Source of the DNA: Brevibacillus daliensis
Lineage (GTDB): Bacteria > Bacillota > Bacilli > Brevibacillales > Brevibacillaceae
Assembly: GCF_021245735.1 (NCBI RefSeq)
Contig: NZ_JAJISB010000012.1
Coordinates: 124,001 to 188,000 of the forward strand
Length of the DNA stretch: 64,000 bases
Direction: 5' to 3'
A program made the position numbers and the translations under genes. This document shows positions 25,105 through 33,341 of the stretch, in pieces; the first letter of the stretch is position 1; every line of letters begins with the position of its first letter. The notes beneath the pieces are model-generated. The model worked only from the letters and a program-made list of their open reading frames with translations, did not search any database and was not told the origin of the DNA.

Positions 25105-25812
25105 ATGAGTATTTTTAAAAGATTGCGTGATGTAACAGTTGCTTCAGTAAACAATGTGATTGATTCCATGGAAGATCCGGTAACAATGCTGAATCAATAT
25201 ATACGTGACATGGAAGCTGAAATTGGACGTGTTGAGATAGCGGTAGCACGCCAAGTTGCACAGGAGAAAAAATTCCGTCAACAATATGAAGAAGCAAAAG
25301 AACTTATGGAAAAACGCGATCGTCAAGTTATGTTAGCTCTATCTGAAGGGCAAGACGAATTGGCGCGACGTGCACTGTTAGATAAAAAAATGTATGAAGC
25401 TCGTACACAGGAATTGGAAGCTTTACTTACAACTTCAAGTCATGCAGCGCAACAAATGCGTGAAAAATTGGCTGAACTAAAAGAAGAGTTTTATAAAATG
25501 CGTGCAAAAAAATATACATTGATGTCCCGTGCACAGGTTGCACGCACACAAAAACAAGTAAACACATACGTAACAGGAATGGGTGCAGGTACAGAAAGTG
25601 CCGCAAAAGGATTCCACCGTATGGAAGAGAAAGTAATGCAAATGGAAGCAGAAGCTTCATTGAGCGGTCTATATCAGGATGCGAACTATGATCGTGCTCT
25701 TAATGAGCTGGATAAAAAAGACTCATTAGATCAGGAGTTGGCAAGATTAAAGCAAAAACTGGCAGGAAAATCTGATGAGAAAAGGGAAGAATTACAACTG
25801 GATAATAAATAG
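25105..25812 (+). CDS. PspA/IM30 (LiaH-like) membrane stress protein
   Basis: A 235-residue ESCRT-III-like coiled-coil protein that coats and stabilises damaged membranes. The N-terminal amphipathic helix MSIFKRLRDVTVASVNNVID is typical, followed by long charged coiled coils to the end. GGGAGGAAC precedes the ATG at 25105; in-frame codons upstream to 25054 lack support. It is the effector of the lia-like operon and should be strongly induced by cell-wall-active antibiotics. A terminator follows, so downstream genes may need readthrough. Confidence 0.93.
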   Translation: MSIFKRLRDVTVASVNNVIDSMEDPVTMLNQYIRDMEAEIGRVEIAVARQVAQEKKFRQQYEEAKELMEKRDRQVMLALSEGQDELARRALLDKKMYEARTQELEALLTTSSHAAQQMREKLAELKEEFYKMRAKKYTLMSRAQVARTQKQVNTYVTGMGAGTESAAKGFHRMEEKVMQMEAEASLSGLYQDANYDRALNELDKKDSLDQELARLKQKLAGKSDEKREELQLDNK

Positions 25813-25826
25813 TAAGTAACTGTTGT

Positions 25827-25852
25827 AGCAGCCCCTCTTTGGGGCTGCTTTT
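25827..25852 (+). terminator. terminator after the pspA/liaH-like gene
   Basis: AGCAGCCCC pairs with GGGGCTGCT, then TTTT. Located inside the operon, it may lower expression of the downstream methyltransferase and regulatory genes relative to PspA. Confidence 0.85.
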
Positions 25853-25874
25853 CCCCTAGGGAGGATAATAGTAG

Positions 25875-26426
25875 ATGTCTGATTTTATTCTGTTTTTGAG
25901 ACGATTTGTCTCTTCACCTGGTCAAGTAGGAAGTGTAATACCTAGTTCACGTTATTTAAGCAAGTTGATGATGAAACAGGTGAATTGGAATAAAACCAAT
26001 CGTATTGCTGAACTTGGCCCAGGTACTGGTGTGTTTACAAAAGCAATTCTTTCTCATAAACATCAAGAAGCACAATTCTTAGTTGTGGAGAGAGATGCGC
26101 AATTTAGACAGATGCTACAAGAGCGATTCCCTGAACTTACTATCAGGTATGAAGCACAGAAGCTACCACAATACCTTGATGAGCTTTGCATAGATAAATT
26201 AGATGCAATTATTTCGGGCTTGCCATTTGCGGTCTTTCCCGATTTACTGCGGAGCCAAATTTTAGATAGTGTGATTGAATCACTTCATGAAAATGGAACT
26301 TTTATCACCTTTCAATATTCTCTTCAAATGAAAAGTGAGTTGGAATCACGCTTTTCTGAAGTCGATATTCACTTTACTCCTTTTAATATCCCCCCTGCAT
26401 TTGTGTATGTGTGCAGAAAGGGATAA
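25875..26426 (+). CDS. SAM-dependent methyltransferase, phospholipid N-methyltransferase / rRNA adenine methylase-like
   Basis: A 183-residue class I methyltransferase. The SAM motif is AELGPGTGVFTKAIL, with acidic VVERD after it and SGLPFAVFPD as the motif IV region. It begins with SDFILFLRRFVSSPGQVGSV, which resembles PmtA-type phosphatidylethanolamine methyltransferases and KsgA-like proteins in databases. It sits between pspA and liaF-like genes, which is not the standard B. subtilis lia arrangement, so a membrane-lipid role in envelope stress is an attractive guess. Substrate unproven. Confidence 0.75.
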   Translation: MSDFILFLRRFVSSPGQVGSVIPSSRYLSKLMMKQVNWNKTNRIAELGPGTGVFTKAILSHKHQEAQFLVVERDAQFRQMLQERFPELTIRYEAQKLPQYLDELCIDKLDAIISGLPFAVFPDLLRSQILDSVIESLHENGTFITFQYSLQMKSELESRFSEVDIHFTPFNIPPAFVYVCRKG

Positions 26427-26459
26427 ATTTGTTTCTTTACAGAGAGGAGCAGAAACCTG

Positions 26460-27491
26460 TTGAAATTCACACGTGTTGAAACAATGGTAGCCGGTACCAT
26501 TATCATATTGGTTGGATTAGGCCTCTTCCTAAATAATCTAGGTATTCTTTTTTTTAGTGTCTTTCATTTATGGCCATTATTATTTTTATTTTTAGGTTAT
26601 CGTTTTTGGTTAAAGGGAAGAAAGATTACCGGTGGAATCCTACTTGCAATTGGGGTTATTAATATTTTTCAAGTGTGGTTTGGTGTCGCCAATTTTCTTG
26701 GCGTTATTATTTCACTCTTTGTTATATATTATGGTTTCCGTCTCTTAAGTAAGCATTCTATGGAGTTCAAACGCAAGGACAGGGACTTTATGAATAGATC
26801 ACCAGAAGAACATGGTTATGATTTTGTACAAGCAGAACCGAAATATGAAAGTGAAGATGTAGACAAGTTATTTGAGGAATGGGAAAAGAAAAAACAGAAT
26901 GCTTCATCAGAGTATCATCATAATCATCATTATCATGTAGGTTTGTTTCATAAGATAAAAGAAAAACTTGCATACAAGCACCCTGAAACTGGTCGCCCTT
27001 TTAAATCGTATACGAATAGAGATAATCAGAGGAACTCCTCTACTCATTATGAAAGTCAGAGCGATAAACATACAAACGATTATTATGGCTCTTCTACGGA
27101 CTATTCACACACTCATTATTCTTGTCAGTCTCATAGTTCCTTGTTCGGTAGCTATCGATTGACATCAGGTCGTTTTGAGCTTAAAAACATGCGAATCTGG
27201 CAAGGGGTGGGTGATGTTGTAATCGACTTGTCACGCGCCATGATTCCGGATGGCGGAGGAACCTTGATTATTGAAGGCTGGGTAGGTGACATTACCGTTT
27301 ATACTCCGATTGATCTTCCTGTACAGGTAAAAGCAGAAGTATCACTTGGAGATTTATCTGTGCTTGGTCATCACCAGGATGGGGTAACGCGAAAAGTGAT
27401 GCTGTCTTCTCATGATTATACGGAATCTACCCAAAAGGTTAGAATTATTGTCTCCCTTAAGGTAGGCGCCGTTAATGTGAAGTACATCTAG
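26460..27491 (+). CDS. LiaF-like membrane regulator with histidine-rich linker
   Basis: A 343-residue protein. The N-terminal third has about four helices; the C-terminal domain (from about residue 230; GRFELKNMRIWQGVGDVVID, IIEGWVGDITVYTP) is the LiaF/DUF2154 beta domain. In B. subtilis LiaF inhibits the LiaS-LiaR pair. The linker at about residues 140-220 is unusual: rich in His, Tyr, Ser and Asn, including EYHHNHHYHVGLFH. This might bind metal, but could also be a disordered spacer. TTG start after GAGGAG; it is followed directly by liaS and liaR homologues. Confidence 0.88.
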   Translation: MKFTRVETMVAGTIIILVGLGLFLNNLGILFFSVFHLWPLLFLFLGYRFWLKGRKITGGILLAIGVINIFQVWFGVANFLGVIISLFVIYYGFRLLSKHSMEFKRKDRDFMNRSPEEHGYDFVQAEPKYESEDVDKLFEEWEKKKQNASSEYHHNHHYHVGLFHKIKEKLAYKHPETGRPFKSYTNRDNQRNSSTHYESQSDKHTNDYYGSSTDYSHTHYSCQSHSSLFGSYRLTSGRFELKNMRIWQGVGDVVIDLSRAMIPDGGGTLIIEGWVGDITVYTPIDLPVQVKAEVSLGDLSVLGHHQDGVTRKVMLSSHDYTESTQKVRIIVSLKVGAVNVKYI

Positions 27492-27513
27492 AAAAAGGGG
27501 TGTACTTTTTAGG

Positions 27514-28665
27514 ATGAAAGAGTCTTACTCAACGTTAAAAAGCATACAGTGGCAGGCAGTTCAACAGGCGATGTTCTGGACGAACAGTACTGTAGTTTCG
27601 ATGTTTGGTATTTATCTTTGGTTACAGTATTCCGTTCCTCGTAATCAAACCATTAATCATTGGTTTTCAACCTATTTGGACATTCACTTTACTGGCGATA
27701 TCGACTGGAGTCTATTCTTCTTTCAGGTAATTCTTGGTGTGGTAGTAGCTAGTGTTGTGGGTTTAGTCAGTGGGTATGTTGCTGGTAACTTTATTAAGAA
27801 GCGAATCTATAATCTGAACGAAGCAGCAATGAACCTGGAACGGGGGTTGCTTTCTTATAGAGCTCCCGATTTGGGTTCTGATGAACTTGGTGAATTAGCC
27901 TTTCAATTTAATCGATTGGCTGCCAAATGGGAAGGGCAGGTTGCTTCGTTACAACGCTTGTCTACCCATAATGCAGAATTACACGATCAAGTGAAAATAG
28001 CAGCAGTGACAGAAGAGAGGCAGCGACTGGCGAGAGAGCTGCATGATGCTGTTAGCCAGCAACTGTTTGCCATTGCAATGACAACAGCGGCAATTAAAAG
28101 GCTGATTGAAAAAAATCCGGATCGTGCTGCCCAACAAATTGAACTCGTAGAGGAAATGGCTGCAGGGGCGCAGGCAGAGATGAGGGCGTTATTATTACAT
28201 TTACGTCCGGCTACCTTGCAGAATAAATCTCTTGCTGAAGCGGTGGCGGATTTACTTCAAGAACTAAAGATGAAGAATACCATTGCGATTCATTGGGAAA
28301 TAAACATGCTGACGAATTTACCGAGTGGGATGGAAGATCAGTTGTTCCGGATATTGCAGGAAGCGTTGTCCAATTCTCTGCGTCATTCTCGTGCGAACAG
28401 TATTACCGTAAAATTGTTTACGTTACATGGACAGGCTCGTTTGCGGATTGCGGATGATGGTGTCGGCTTCGATCCAGAAGGTGAAAAAATGACTTCATAT
28501 GGATTGATGACCATGAAGGAACGAGTTAATGATATAGGTGGAACAATGGAAATCTATTCATCACCTGGTAACGGAACTCAGATAGAGATACGCGTCCCAC
28601 TGCTAATGGACGTACAACCAAAAGGAGCGGATGGCGAGGATGATACGAGTATTGTTGGTGGATGA
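27514..28665 (+). CDS. LiaS-like sensor histidine kinase
   Basis: A 383-residue NarL-type kinase: two membrane helices (about residues 22-40 and 65-90), a HAMP-like linker, the HisKA_3 dimerisation domain with phosphoacceptor His177 in RQRLARELHDAVSQQL, and an HATPase domain with LQEALSNSLRHS and DDGVGF. It lacks a large extracellular sensor, typical of intramembrane-sensing kinases that respond to cell-wall antibiotics through LiaF. Its 3' end overlaps the response regulator gene by 35 nt. Confidence 0.92.
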   Translation: MKESYSTLKSIQWQAVQQAMFWTNSTVVSMFGIYLWLQYSVPRNQTINHWFSTYLDIHFTGDIDWSLFFFQVILGVVVASVVGLVSGYVAGNFIKKRIYNLNEAAMNLERGLLSYRAPDLGSDELGELAFQFNRLAAKWEGQVASLQRLSTHNAELHDQVKIAAVTEERQRLARELHDAVSQQLFAIAMTTAAIKRLIEKNPDRAAQQIELVEEMAAGAQAEMRALLLHLRPATLQNKSLAEAVADLLQELKMKNTIAIHWEINMLTNLPSGMEDQLFRILQEALSNSLRHSRANSITVKLFTLHGQARLRIADDGVGFDPEGEKMTSYGLMTMKERVNDIGGTMEIYSSPGNGTQIEIRVPLLMDVQPKGADGEDDTSIVGG

Positions 28666-29287
28666 TCATGAAATGGTTCGGATGGGATTAGCCTCTTACT
28701 TATCTACAGAAGATGATATTGAGGTCGCGGGCGAAGCCTCAAGCGGTGAAGAAGGCGTGCGCATGGTGACTGAGCTTCAGCCAGATGTAGTACTGATGGA
28801 TTTGGTTATGGAGGGCATAGGCGGAATTGAGGCGACGCGTCAAGTTCGAGATATAATGCCGCAGACGAAAGTGATTGTTTTAACAAGCTTTATTGACGAT
28901 GAAAAAGTATATCCAGTCATTGAAGCGGGTGCGTTCAGTTACCTGTTAAAGACCTCTCGAGCATCAGAGATTGTTAAAGCAATTCGAGCAGCAGCAGATG
29001 GAGAACCTGTTCTTGAATCACGTGTTGCTAGCAAGATTATGGCGAGGTTTAGAACAGGAGCAGAAACGCCTCTTCATCATCAGTTGACACCGCGTGAATT
29101 GGAAGTATTGCTTCTGATTGGTCAAGGGAAATCTAATCAAGAGATTGCCGACGAATTAATTATCGGGATTAAAACGGTGAAAACACACGTAAGTAACGTC
29201 CTGTCCAAGCTAAACGTGGAGGACCGAACGCAAGCTGCGATTTATGTGCATAAGCATCAACTGAAAAAAACTGAGCTTCCTGGCTGA
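28631..29287 (+). CDS. LiaR-like NarL/FixJ response regulator
   Basis: A 218-residue regulator: receiver domain with DDHE and phosphoacceptor Asp57 (VVLMDLVMEGIGG), and a LuxR-type helix-turn-helix LTPRELEVLLLIGQGKSNQE then IADELIIGIKTVKTHVSNVL. The ATG at 28631 lies after AAAGGAG; a second ATG at 28640 (MIRVLLVDDHE) is equally possible. Expected to activate the promoter upstream of 24563. It ends the operon. Confidence 0.92.
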   Translation: MARMIRVLLVDDHEMVRMGLASYLSTEDDIEVAGEASSGEEGVRMVTELQPDVVLMDLVMEGIGGIEATRQVRDIMPQTKVIVLTSFIDDEKVYPVIEAGAFSYLLKTSRASEIVKAIRAAADGEPVLESRVASKIMARFRTGAETPLHHQLTPRELEVLLLIGQGKSNQEIADELIIGIKTVKTHVSNVLSKLNVEDRTQAAIYVHKHQLKKTELPG

Positions 29288-29311
29288 TCGACTGGGGGGC
29301 TCTGTTTTTTT
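29271..29311 (+). terminator. weak terminator overlapping the end of the liaR-like gene
   Basis: GAGCTTCC (from 29272) can pair with GGGGGGCTC, followed by a run of T residues to about 29311. The stem is imperfect. Confidence 0.45.
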
Positions 29312-29324
29312 AAATAGATAAGAA

Positions 29325-29694
29325 GTGAACATGCTACGCAGTATTTCATGGGTTGCACTTTTTTATCCGCACTCTTTACCCAGTAACTAGGTAGGACCTT
29401 AAATAGTTCTGGACAAAAAATGTGCTTCTACTCAACCGGCTTTAGTCGAAAAATACGAACAATTACAGCGGCATGAAAAAACCAGCTTCTTTTTTCACAC
29501 TGAGCGTCTTGGCGAAGCCCTTCCCAGCGGAGCACTGTTCATCGGGAATAAGAAGCGATACCCAGCAAGTCTTACAGTGAATACATCGTTTAGAGCTTCC
29601 CCGATGAATAGTGAGGAGCGGACAGTCAAACCATCAGTGGGCGAAGACTCTTAGCGAAGTGTGAAAAGAGAAGCTGGTTTTCTCCACTATGGTA
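29325..29694 (+). repeat. long double-hairpin repeat, copy 3 (5'-truncated)
   Basis: Aligns with copies 1 and 2 from the loop of hairpin A onward. The 5' arm of hairpin A is missing, so CTTTACCCAG (29374-29383) has no partner. Hairpin B is complete, with outer arms AAACCAGCTTCT/AGAAGCTGGTTT, and the loop AGAAGCGATACCCAGCAAGT continuing almost as in the other copies. Orientation is the same as copies 1 and 2. It fills the gap between liaR and the phosphatase gene. Confidence 0.85.
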
Positions 29695-29828
29695 GGAAGA
29701 AGACGATTTTTATCTATTTTTTATCATTAGCAGCTGGGCTCAAAGTTTTTCTTCCGATTCCTGGGTAATACTACTATATAAGAGAATCTAGATGATTTTT
29801 CAATCCAAATAGGAGGGAGGTGCAGATC

Positions 29829-30659
29829 ATGAAACAGGAGGAAGCACGCAGAGAGCTATACTTTCATGCTGATTTTGGAGTAGATGTCATTGGCGACATT
29901 CATGGGTGCTACGAGGAATTTATTGAATTGATTGAGAAACTGGGCTATCGTTTGGAGCCAGAGAGTCAGCTATATAAGCATCCTGAGGGAAGAAAAATAT
30001 TGTCCCTTGGTGACATCACCAGTCGAGGCCCAGAATCCCTTCCTATGCTCTCTTTTTTTATTCGTCATGTAAAAGCGGGATTAGCGGAGATGATCGAGAG
30101 TAATCATGGCTGGAAAATTGCTCGTTGGTTGGATGGGAGAAGGGTGACGTTAGCGCATGGAGATGAATTGGTAGAAGCAGAATTCCTACAATACGAACAA
30201 ATACATGGCAAAAGAAAGGCAAACAAGCTACGTTACGATAGTCTAGAGCTATTAATGACTGCCCCTTCTCATATTATTTTACTAGATAAGGGAGAACAAG
30301 CATTAATTGCTGTACATGCTGGAATTAAAGATAGTTATATTGGAAAAGAGAGCCATGCAATCTTGAATTTTTGCCGTTATGGAGATGTAGATGGAATGGC
30401 TGCTGATGGAAGACCAATTCGGAAAGACTGGACGGTCCAACATGAATTGCCAATCCTGATTGTTTGGGGTCATGATCCTCGAGTGGAGCCAGAGAGAAAC
30501 CCTTATACGCTTAACATTGATCAGGGGTGTGTATTTGGGGGCAAGCTAACAGCGTATCGTTATCCCGAGGATGAACTGGTTAGCGTCGTTGCTAAAAAGA
30601 ACTATTCTGGTAAGACGGATACACCCTTAACTAGAGAACTTCAGCGTAATCAAACATAA
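29829..30659 (+). CDS. metallophosphoesterase, PrpE-like
   Basis: A 276-residue calcineurin-type phosphatase with VDVIGDIHGCYEEF, SLGDITSRGPES, SNHGWK (a variant of the usual GNH), IAVHAGI and WGHDPR as metal-binding blocks. It resembles PrpE diadenosine tetraphosphatase and the phosphatase domain of polynucleotide kinase-phosphatase; the true substrate is open. GGAGGGAGGTGC precedes the ATG at 29829. The 3' end overlaps the convergent amidase gene by 10 bp. Confidence 0.85.
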   Translation: MKQEEARRELYFHADFGVDVIGDIHGCYEEFIELIEKLGYRLEPESQLYKHPEGRKILSLGDITSRGPESLPMLSFFIRHVKAGLAEMIESNHGWKIARWLDGRRVTLAHGDELVEAEFLQYEQIHGKRKANKLRYDSLELLMTAPSHIILLDKGEQALIAVHAGIKDSYIGKESHAILNFCRYGDVDGMAADGRPIRKDWTVQHELPILIVWGHDPRVEPERNPYTLNIDQGCVFGGKLTAYRYPEDELVSVVAKKNYSGKTDTPLTRELQRNQT

Positions 30660-31600
30660 TCTTCCCACGGACGAAAGTGACGGGCTGAGTCCAATGTCTG
30701 ATTCTCTGTTTCTTTACTTTTAGATTCATTCTGTACCAGAGATGGGCGGGGCTTCTGTGAGGTAGATGAAGAATATGATAGTAGTGTATTGCTTGAATTG
30801 GTAGAGGGATCTGTTTTGGCGAAGGGGATTACCTCTACTGAATTTTGTCCAGCTTGATTCTGGCTCAATTTCTCATATAACCGTTTAAGAAGAATAGCTT
30901 CTGCCCATAAGGGAAGTGACTGATCATATTTTGTGCGCCACTCTTCATTGGTAAGTAAATCCTCTTGAAATAGCCAATCAACGGCTTCTCTTTTCCAGTT
31001 ATCTGGAGGAGCAGGAGGATTCGTTCCTGGATTAGGAGGACGTGGAGGTTGGTAAGGACGATTGGCGAATTCAGCAAATCCCCGCACAGTTGCCTCTGCG
31101 AGCTTGGTCCAATTAGCCTGCAAAAATGTTGCATCCAGATTGTTATCAGCAAAGCCATATTCCAGAATAATCGTTTCTACATTTCCTGTTTCCCGATGCA
31201 TGAAGTAGTAATCCGACTGAGGATTGGATGGAAGGGTTTTTGTATAGACCCTGCGTGCAGGCATGCCTTCTGCTTCTAGTTCATCAAGAATGGTTTTAGC
31301 GAAAGTAGCATTGGAATGATTGGAATATATCGCTTCTGCTCCCCTGCCACCTCCAGAGTTGATATGATTGCTTATGCAGTATTTTGCACCACTATTTTTT
31401 ACGATGGAAGCGCGTTGATCGCTTGTTACTGTCAGATCAGTGGTACGCGTTAACACTACCGGGATGTTTAATTCTCGGAAACGTCGGTATTGGTACAGGG
31501 AGATTTGAAGAGTCAAATCTTTTTCTTTAAAGAGTTGATTGGTCCCTCCACCAGGATCAATTCCGCCGTGACCAGGATCAATAATTAGAAAAGAAGCCAT
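30650..31600 (-). CDS. N-acetylmuramoyl-L-alanine amidase (Amidase_3)
   Basis: A 316-residue zinc amidase that cuts between muramic acid and the peptide stem. The catalytic domain (about 1-175) has IIDPGHGGIDPGGG (His11), a Glu in the first helix, SNHINSGGG and the catalytic Glu in IILEYGFADN. A proline-rich linker (about 180-200) leads to a helical region and a Ser/Thr/Gln-rich tail. There is no signal peptide, so it may act in spore or lysis contexts or be phage-derived. TTAGAGGTGAATATAC precedes the ATG. Confidence 0.9.
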   Translation of the reverse strand: MASFLIIDPGHGGIDPGGGTNQLFKEKDLTLQISLYQYRRFRELNIPVVLTRTTDLTVTSDQRASIVKNSGAKYCISNHINSGGGRGAEAIYSNHSNATFAKTILDELEAEGMPARRVYTKTLPSNPQSDYYFMHRETGNVETIILEYGFADNNLDATFLQANWTKLAEATVRGFAEFANRPYQPPRPPNPGTNPPAPPDNWKREAVDWLFQEDLLTNEEWRTKYDQSLPLWAEAILLKRLYEKLSQNQAGQNSVEVIPFAKTDPSTNSSNTLLSYSSSTSQKPRPSLVQNESKSKETENQTLDSARHFRPWEDYV

Positions 31601-31749
31601 GTATATTCACCTCTAACATATTATATGTAAGGTGCTTGTCAAAAAGTTAGCCCCATTTTGTTGAAGAACATACAAATCTGCGTGGACAGCAGGTCGTGAT
31701 ATGGTAAAATGGACAAGATAAGATATTGAAAAAAGGATGGTAATGAATC

Positions 31750-31989
31750 ATGGCGTGGTACAACTGGGTCATTCCAATCGTAACGCTACTGCTTGGATTA
31801 GCGGGTGGCTTCTATGGTGGAGTTCAATATTTAAAAAAGCAAATGTCTAACATGCAGATGGATGAAAAACAAATTCAAGCTATGGCACGTTCTATGGGTA
31901 TGAATTTGAACCAAAAGCAACTGAAACAAATGAGTCGCAATATGAAAAACATGAAAATGCCTAACAAGCTTCCTAAAGCAAAAAAGTAG
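31750..31989 (+). CDS. YneF/UPF0154 family small membrane protein, 79 aa
   Basis: One N-terminal membrane helix (VIPIVTLLLGLAGGFYGGVQ) followed by a Met/Lys/Gln-rich cytoplasmic segment with MARSMGMNLNQKQLKQM, the UPF0154 signature. Function unknown across the family. Followed 11 nt later by another small membrane protein gene. Confidence 0.85.
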   Translation: MAWYNWVIPIVTLLLGLAGGFYGGVQYLKKQMSNMQMDEKQIQAMARSMGMNLNQKQLKQMSRNMKNMKMPNKLPKAKK

Positions 31990-32000
31990 GAGGGAAGTAG

Positions 32001-32177
32001 ATGGGCTCCTCTCGTTTGCGTTTCATGATGATCGGTTTTATTATTGGAGTCATTCTCTTCTTTATAAAAGAGTTGCCTACTGGAGTGCGGTTTGCCGCTC
32101 CCTTCTACGGAGCAGGTCTAGGCTTGCTAGTAGATGGAATCCTCTCTCGAATACGACAACAACGAAACGACAAATAA
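32001..32177 (+). CDS. small membrane protein, 58 aa
   Basis: A short gene with GTAGGAGGGAAGTAG directly before the ATG. The protein has two hydrophobic stretches (FMMIGFIIGVILFFI and APFYGAGLGLLVDGIL) joined by KELPTGVRFA, and a basic tail. Co-oriented 11 nt after the YneF-like gene, so certainly one operon. It ends before a strong terminator. No family recognised. Confidence 0.75.
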   Translation: MGSSRLRFMMIGFIIGVILFFIKELPTGVRFAAPFYGAGLGLLVDGILSRIRQQRNDK

Positions 32178-32238
32178 GCAGGCGGGACGAAAGAACCATC
32201 GTCACGCTGGAGCTTCTCTATGATTGACGTAAAAGAAT

Positions 32239-32279
32239 AAAACGGCGTAACCACTTTGTCTGGTTAACGCCGTTTTTTT
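32239..32279. terminator. terminator after the small membrane protein genes
   Basis: AAAACGGCGT...AACCA pairs with TGGTT-AACGCCGTTTT, followed by T residues. It may also serve the convergent TSUP gene. Confidence 0.85.
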
Positions 32280-32312
32280 ACTCTATCAGAAAGTATGTGA
32301 AGATTGGATATT

Positions 32313-33080
32313 TTAGACAAATAAAATTTCATATACCATTTTTGTGATAAGCGAAAGGGAAACAAGCAGGAAAAGGGGACGAACATACTTTACGCCAGTT
32401 TTTACAGCCATATTTGCACCTAGAGTAGCACCAACAATCATGGCTGCCCCCATAATTAAGCCTGTCGAAAAGATAACTTTACCATGCCAAATAAAAACAG
32501 CGAGAGCAGCAATATTGCTTGCGAGATTCAGAATTCGCCCGTTACCTGCCCCAATAACAAAATCATATCCAAATAAAAGTACCATCAGAAAAACAAAAAA
32601 TGAACCTGTGCCAGGACCAAAAAATCCATCGTAAAATCCAATCATAAAAGCAAAGAGAATTCCCCAGCTAATGGTAAAGGTAGTGTATCCTTTAAATTTT
32701 GCTTCAAAACCAAATCTTTTGTTTAAAAGAGTATAGATGAATATAATTCCCATCATGATAATAACCAAAGTATGCAAGAATTGTTGAGGTACATCGAGGA
32801 CAGTAAGCGCTCCTATCCATGCACCGATAAATGAAAAGGGGACCAGAACCAGCATTAATTTCTTGTCGTATTTCCCCATCCTCATAAAAGTAATAGAACT
32901 GGTAAGGGACGAGATCGTACCAGCCAGCTTATTTGTGCCTAAAGCCAAGTGAGGAGGAATTCCTAGACCAAGTAAGGCTGGAAGTGAGATTAGTCCACCG
33001 CCACCAACACAGCTGTCGATAAATGCTGCCAAAAAGCCAAAAGAAGCGAGTAAAATAATCGTAGTAATGTCTATGTCCAT
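32313..33080 (-). CDS. TSUP family transporter (TauE/SafE)
   Basis: A 255-residue membrane protein with about eight helices and the TSUP repeat motifs AAFIDSCVGGGGLISLPALL and GFYDGFFGPGTGSF. The family moves sulfite, sulfonates, thiosulfate or related anions; substrate not predictable. AAGGGGTAGC precedes the ATG at 33080. Single-gene unit. Confidence 0.9.
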   Translation of the reverse strand: MDIDITTIILLASFGFLAAFIDSCVGGGGLISLPALLGLGIPPHLALGTNKLAGTISSLTSSITFMRMGKYDKKLMLVLVPFSFIGAWIGALTVLDVPQQFLHTLVIIMMGIIFIYTLLNKRFGFEAKFKGYTTFTISWGILFAFMIGFYDGFFGPGTGSFFVFLMVLLFGYDFVIGAGNGRILNLASNIAALAVFIWHGKVIFSTGLIMGAAMIVGATLGANMAVKTGVKYVRPLFLLVSLSLITKMVYEILFV

Positions 33081-33251
33081 CTAATAGCTACCCCTTACGT
33101 TCACAAAATATATAATAAATCCAAGTCTACCACTTGTCTTATGGTTTGCAAGAAGTTACATATGTTTATCTATAGAAAAAAATGATAGCAGTATAAAAAA
33201 TTATGTGAGTTATCAAAGTTTTGTATTTTTGATACTTTACCAACCTTTTTG

Positions 33252-33317
33252 TTGCATTAGTCTAGATGTTCATTTATAATAAGTAATGAAAGAAGACAAT
33301 AGAAACATGAACATCTA
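33252..33317 (+). promoter_or_regulatory. sodA promoter with inverted repeat
   Basis: TTGCAT (33252-33257), a 17-bp spacer and TATAAT (33275-33280) form a near-consensus sigma-A promoter. TAGATGTTCAT (33263-33273, in the spacer) recurs inverted as ATGAACATCTA (33307-33317) in the leader: an 11-bp arm that could be an operator pair or an mRNA/DNA hairpin. Confidence 0.75.
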
Positions 33318-33341
33318 CATATAAAAGGAGGATTTTTAATT

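Noticed and set aside
25105-25812. PspA as part of a phage-shock (pspF-pspABC) system
   Set aside because: The neighbours are LiaF/LiaS/LiaR homologues and no pspF or pspC is present, so a Lia-type assignment fits better.
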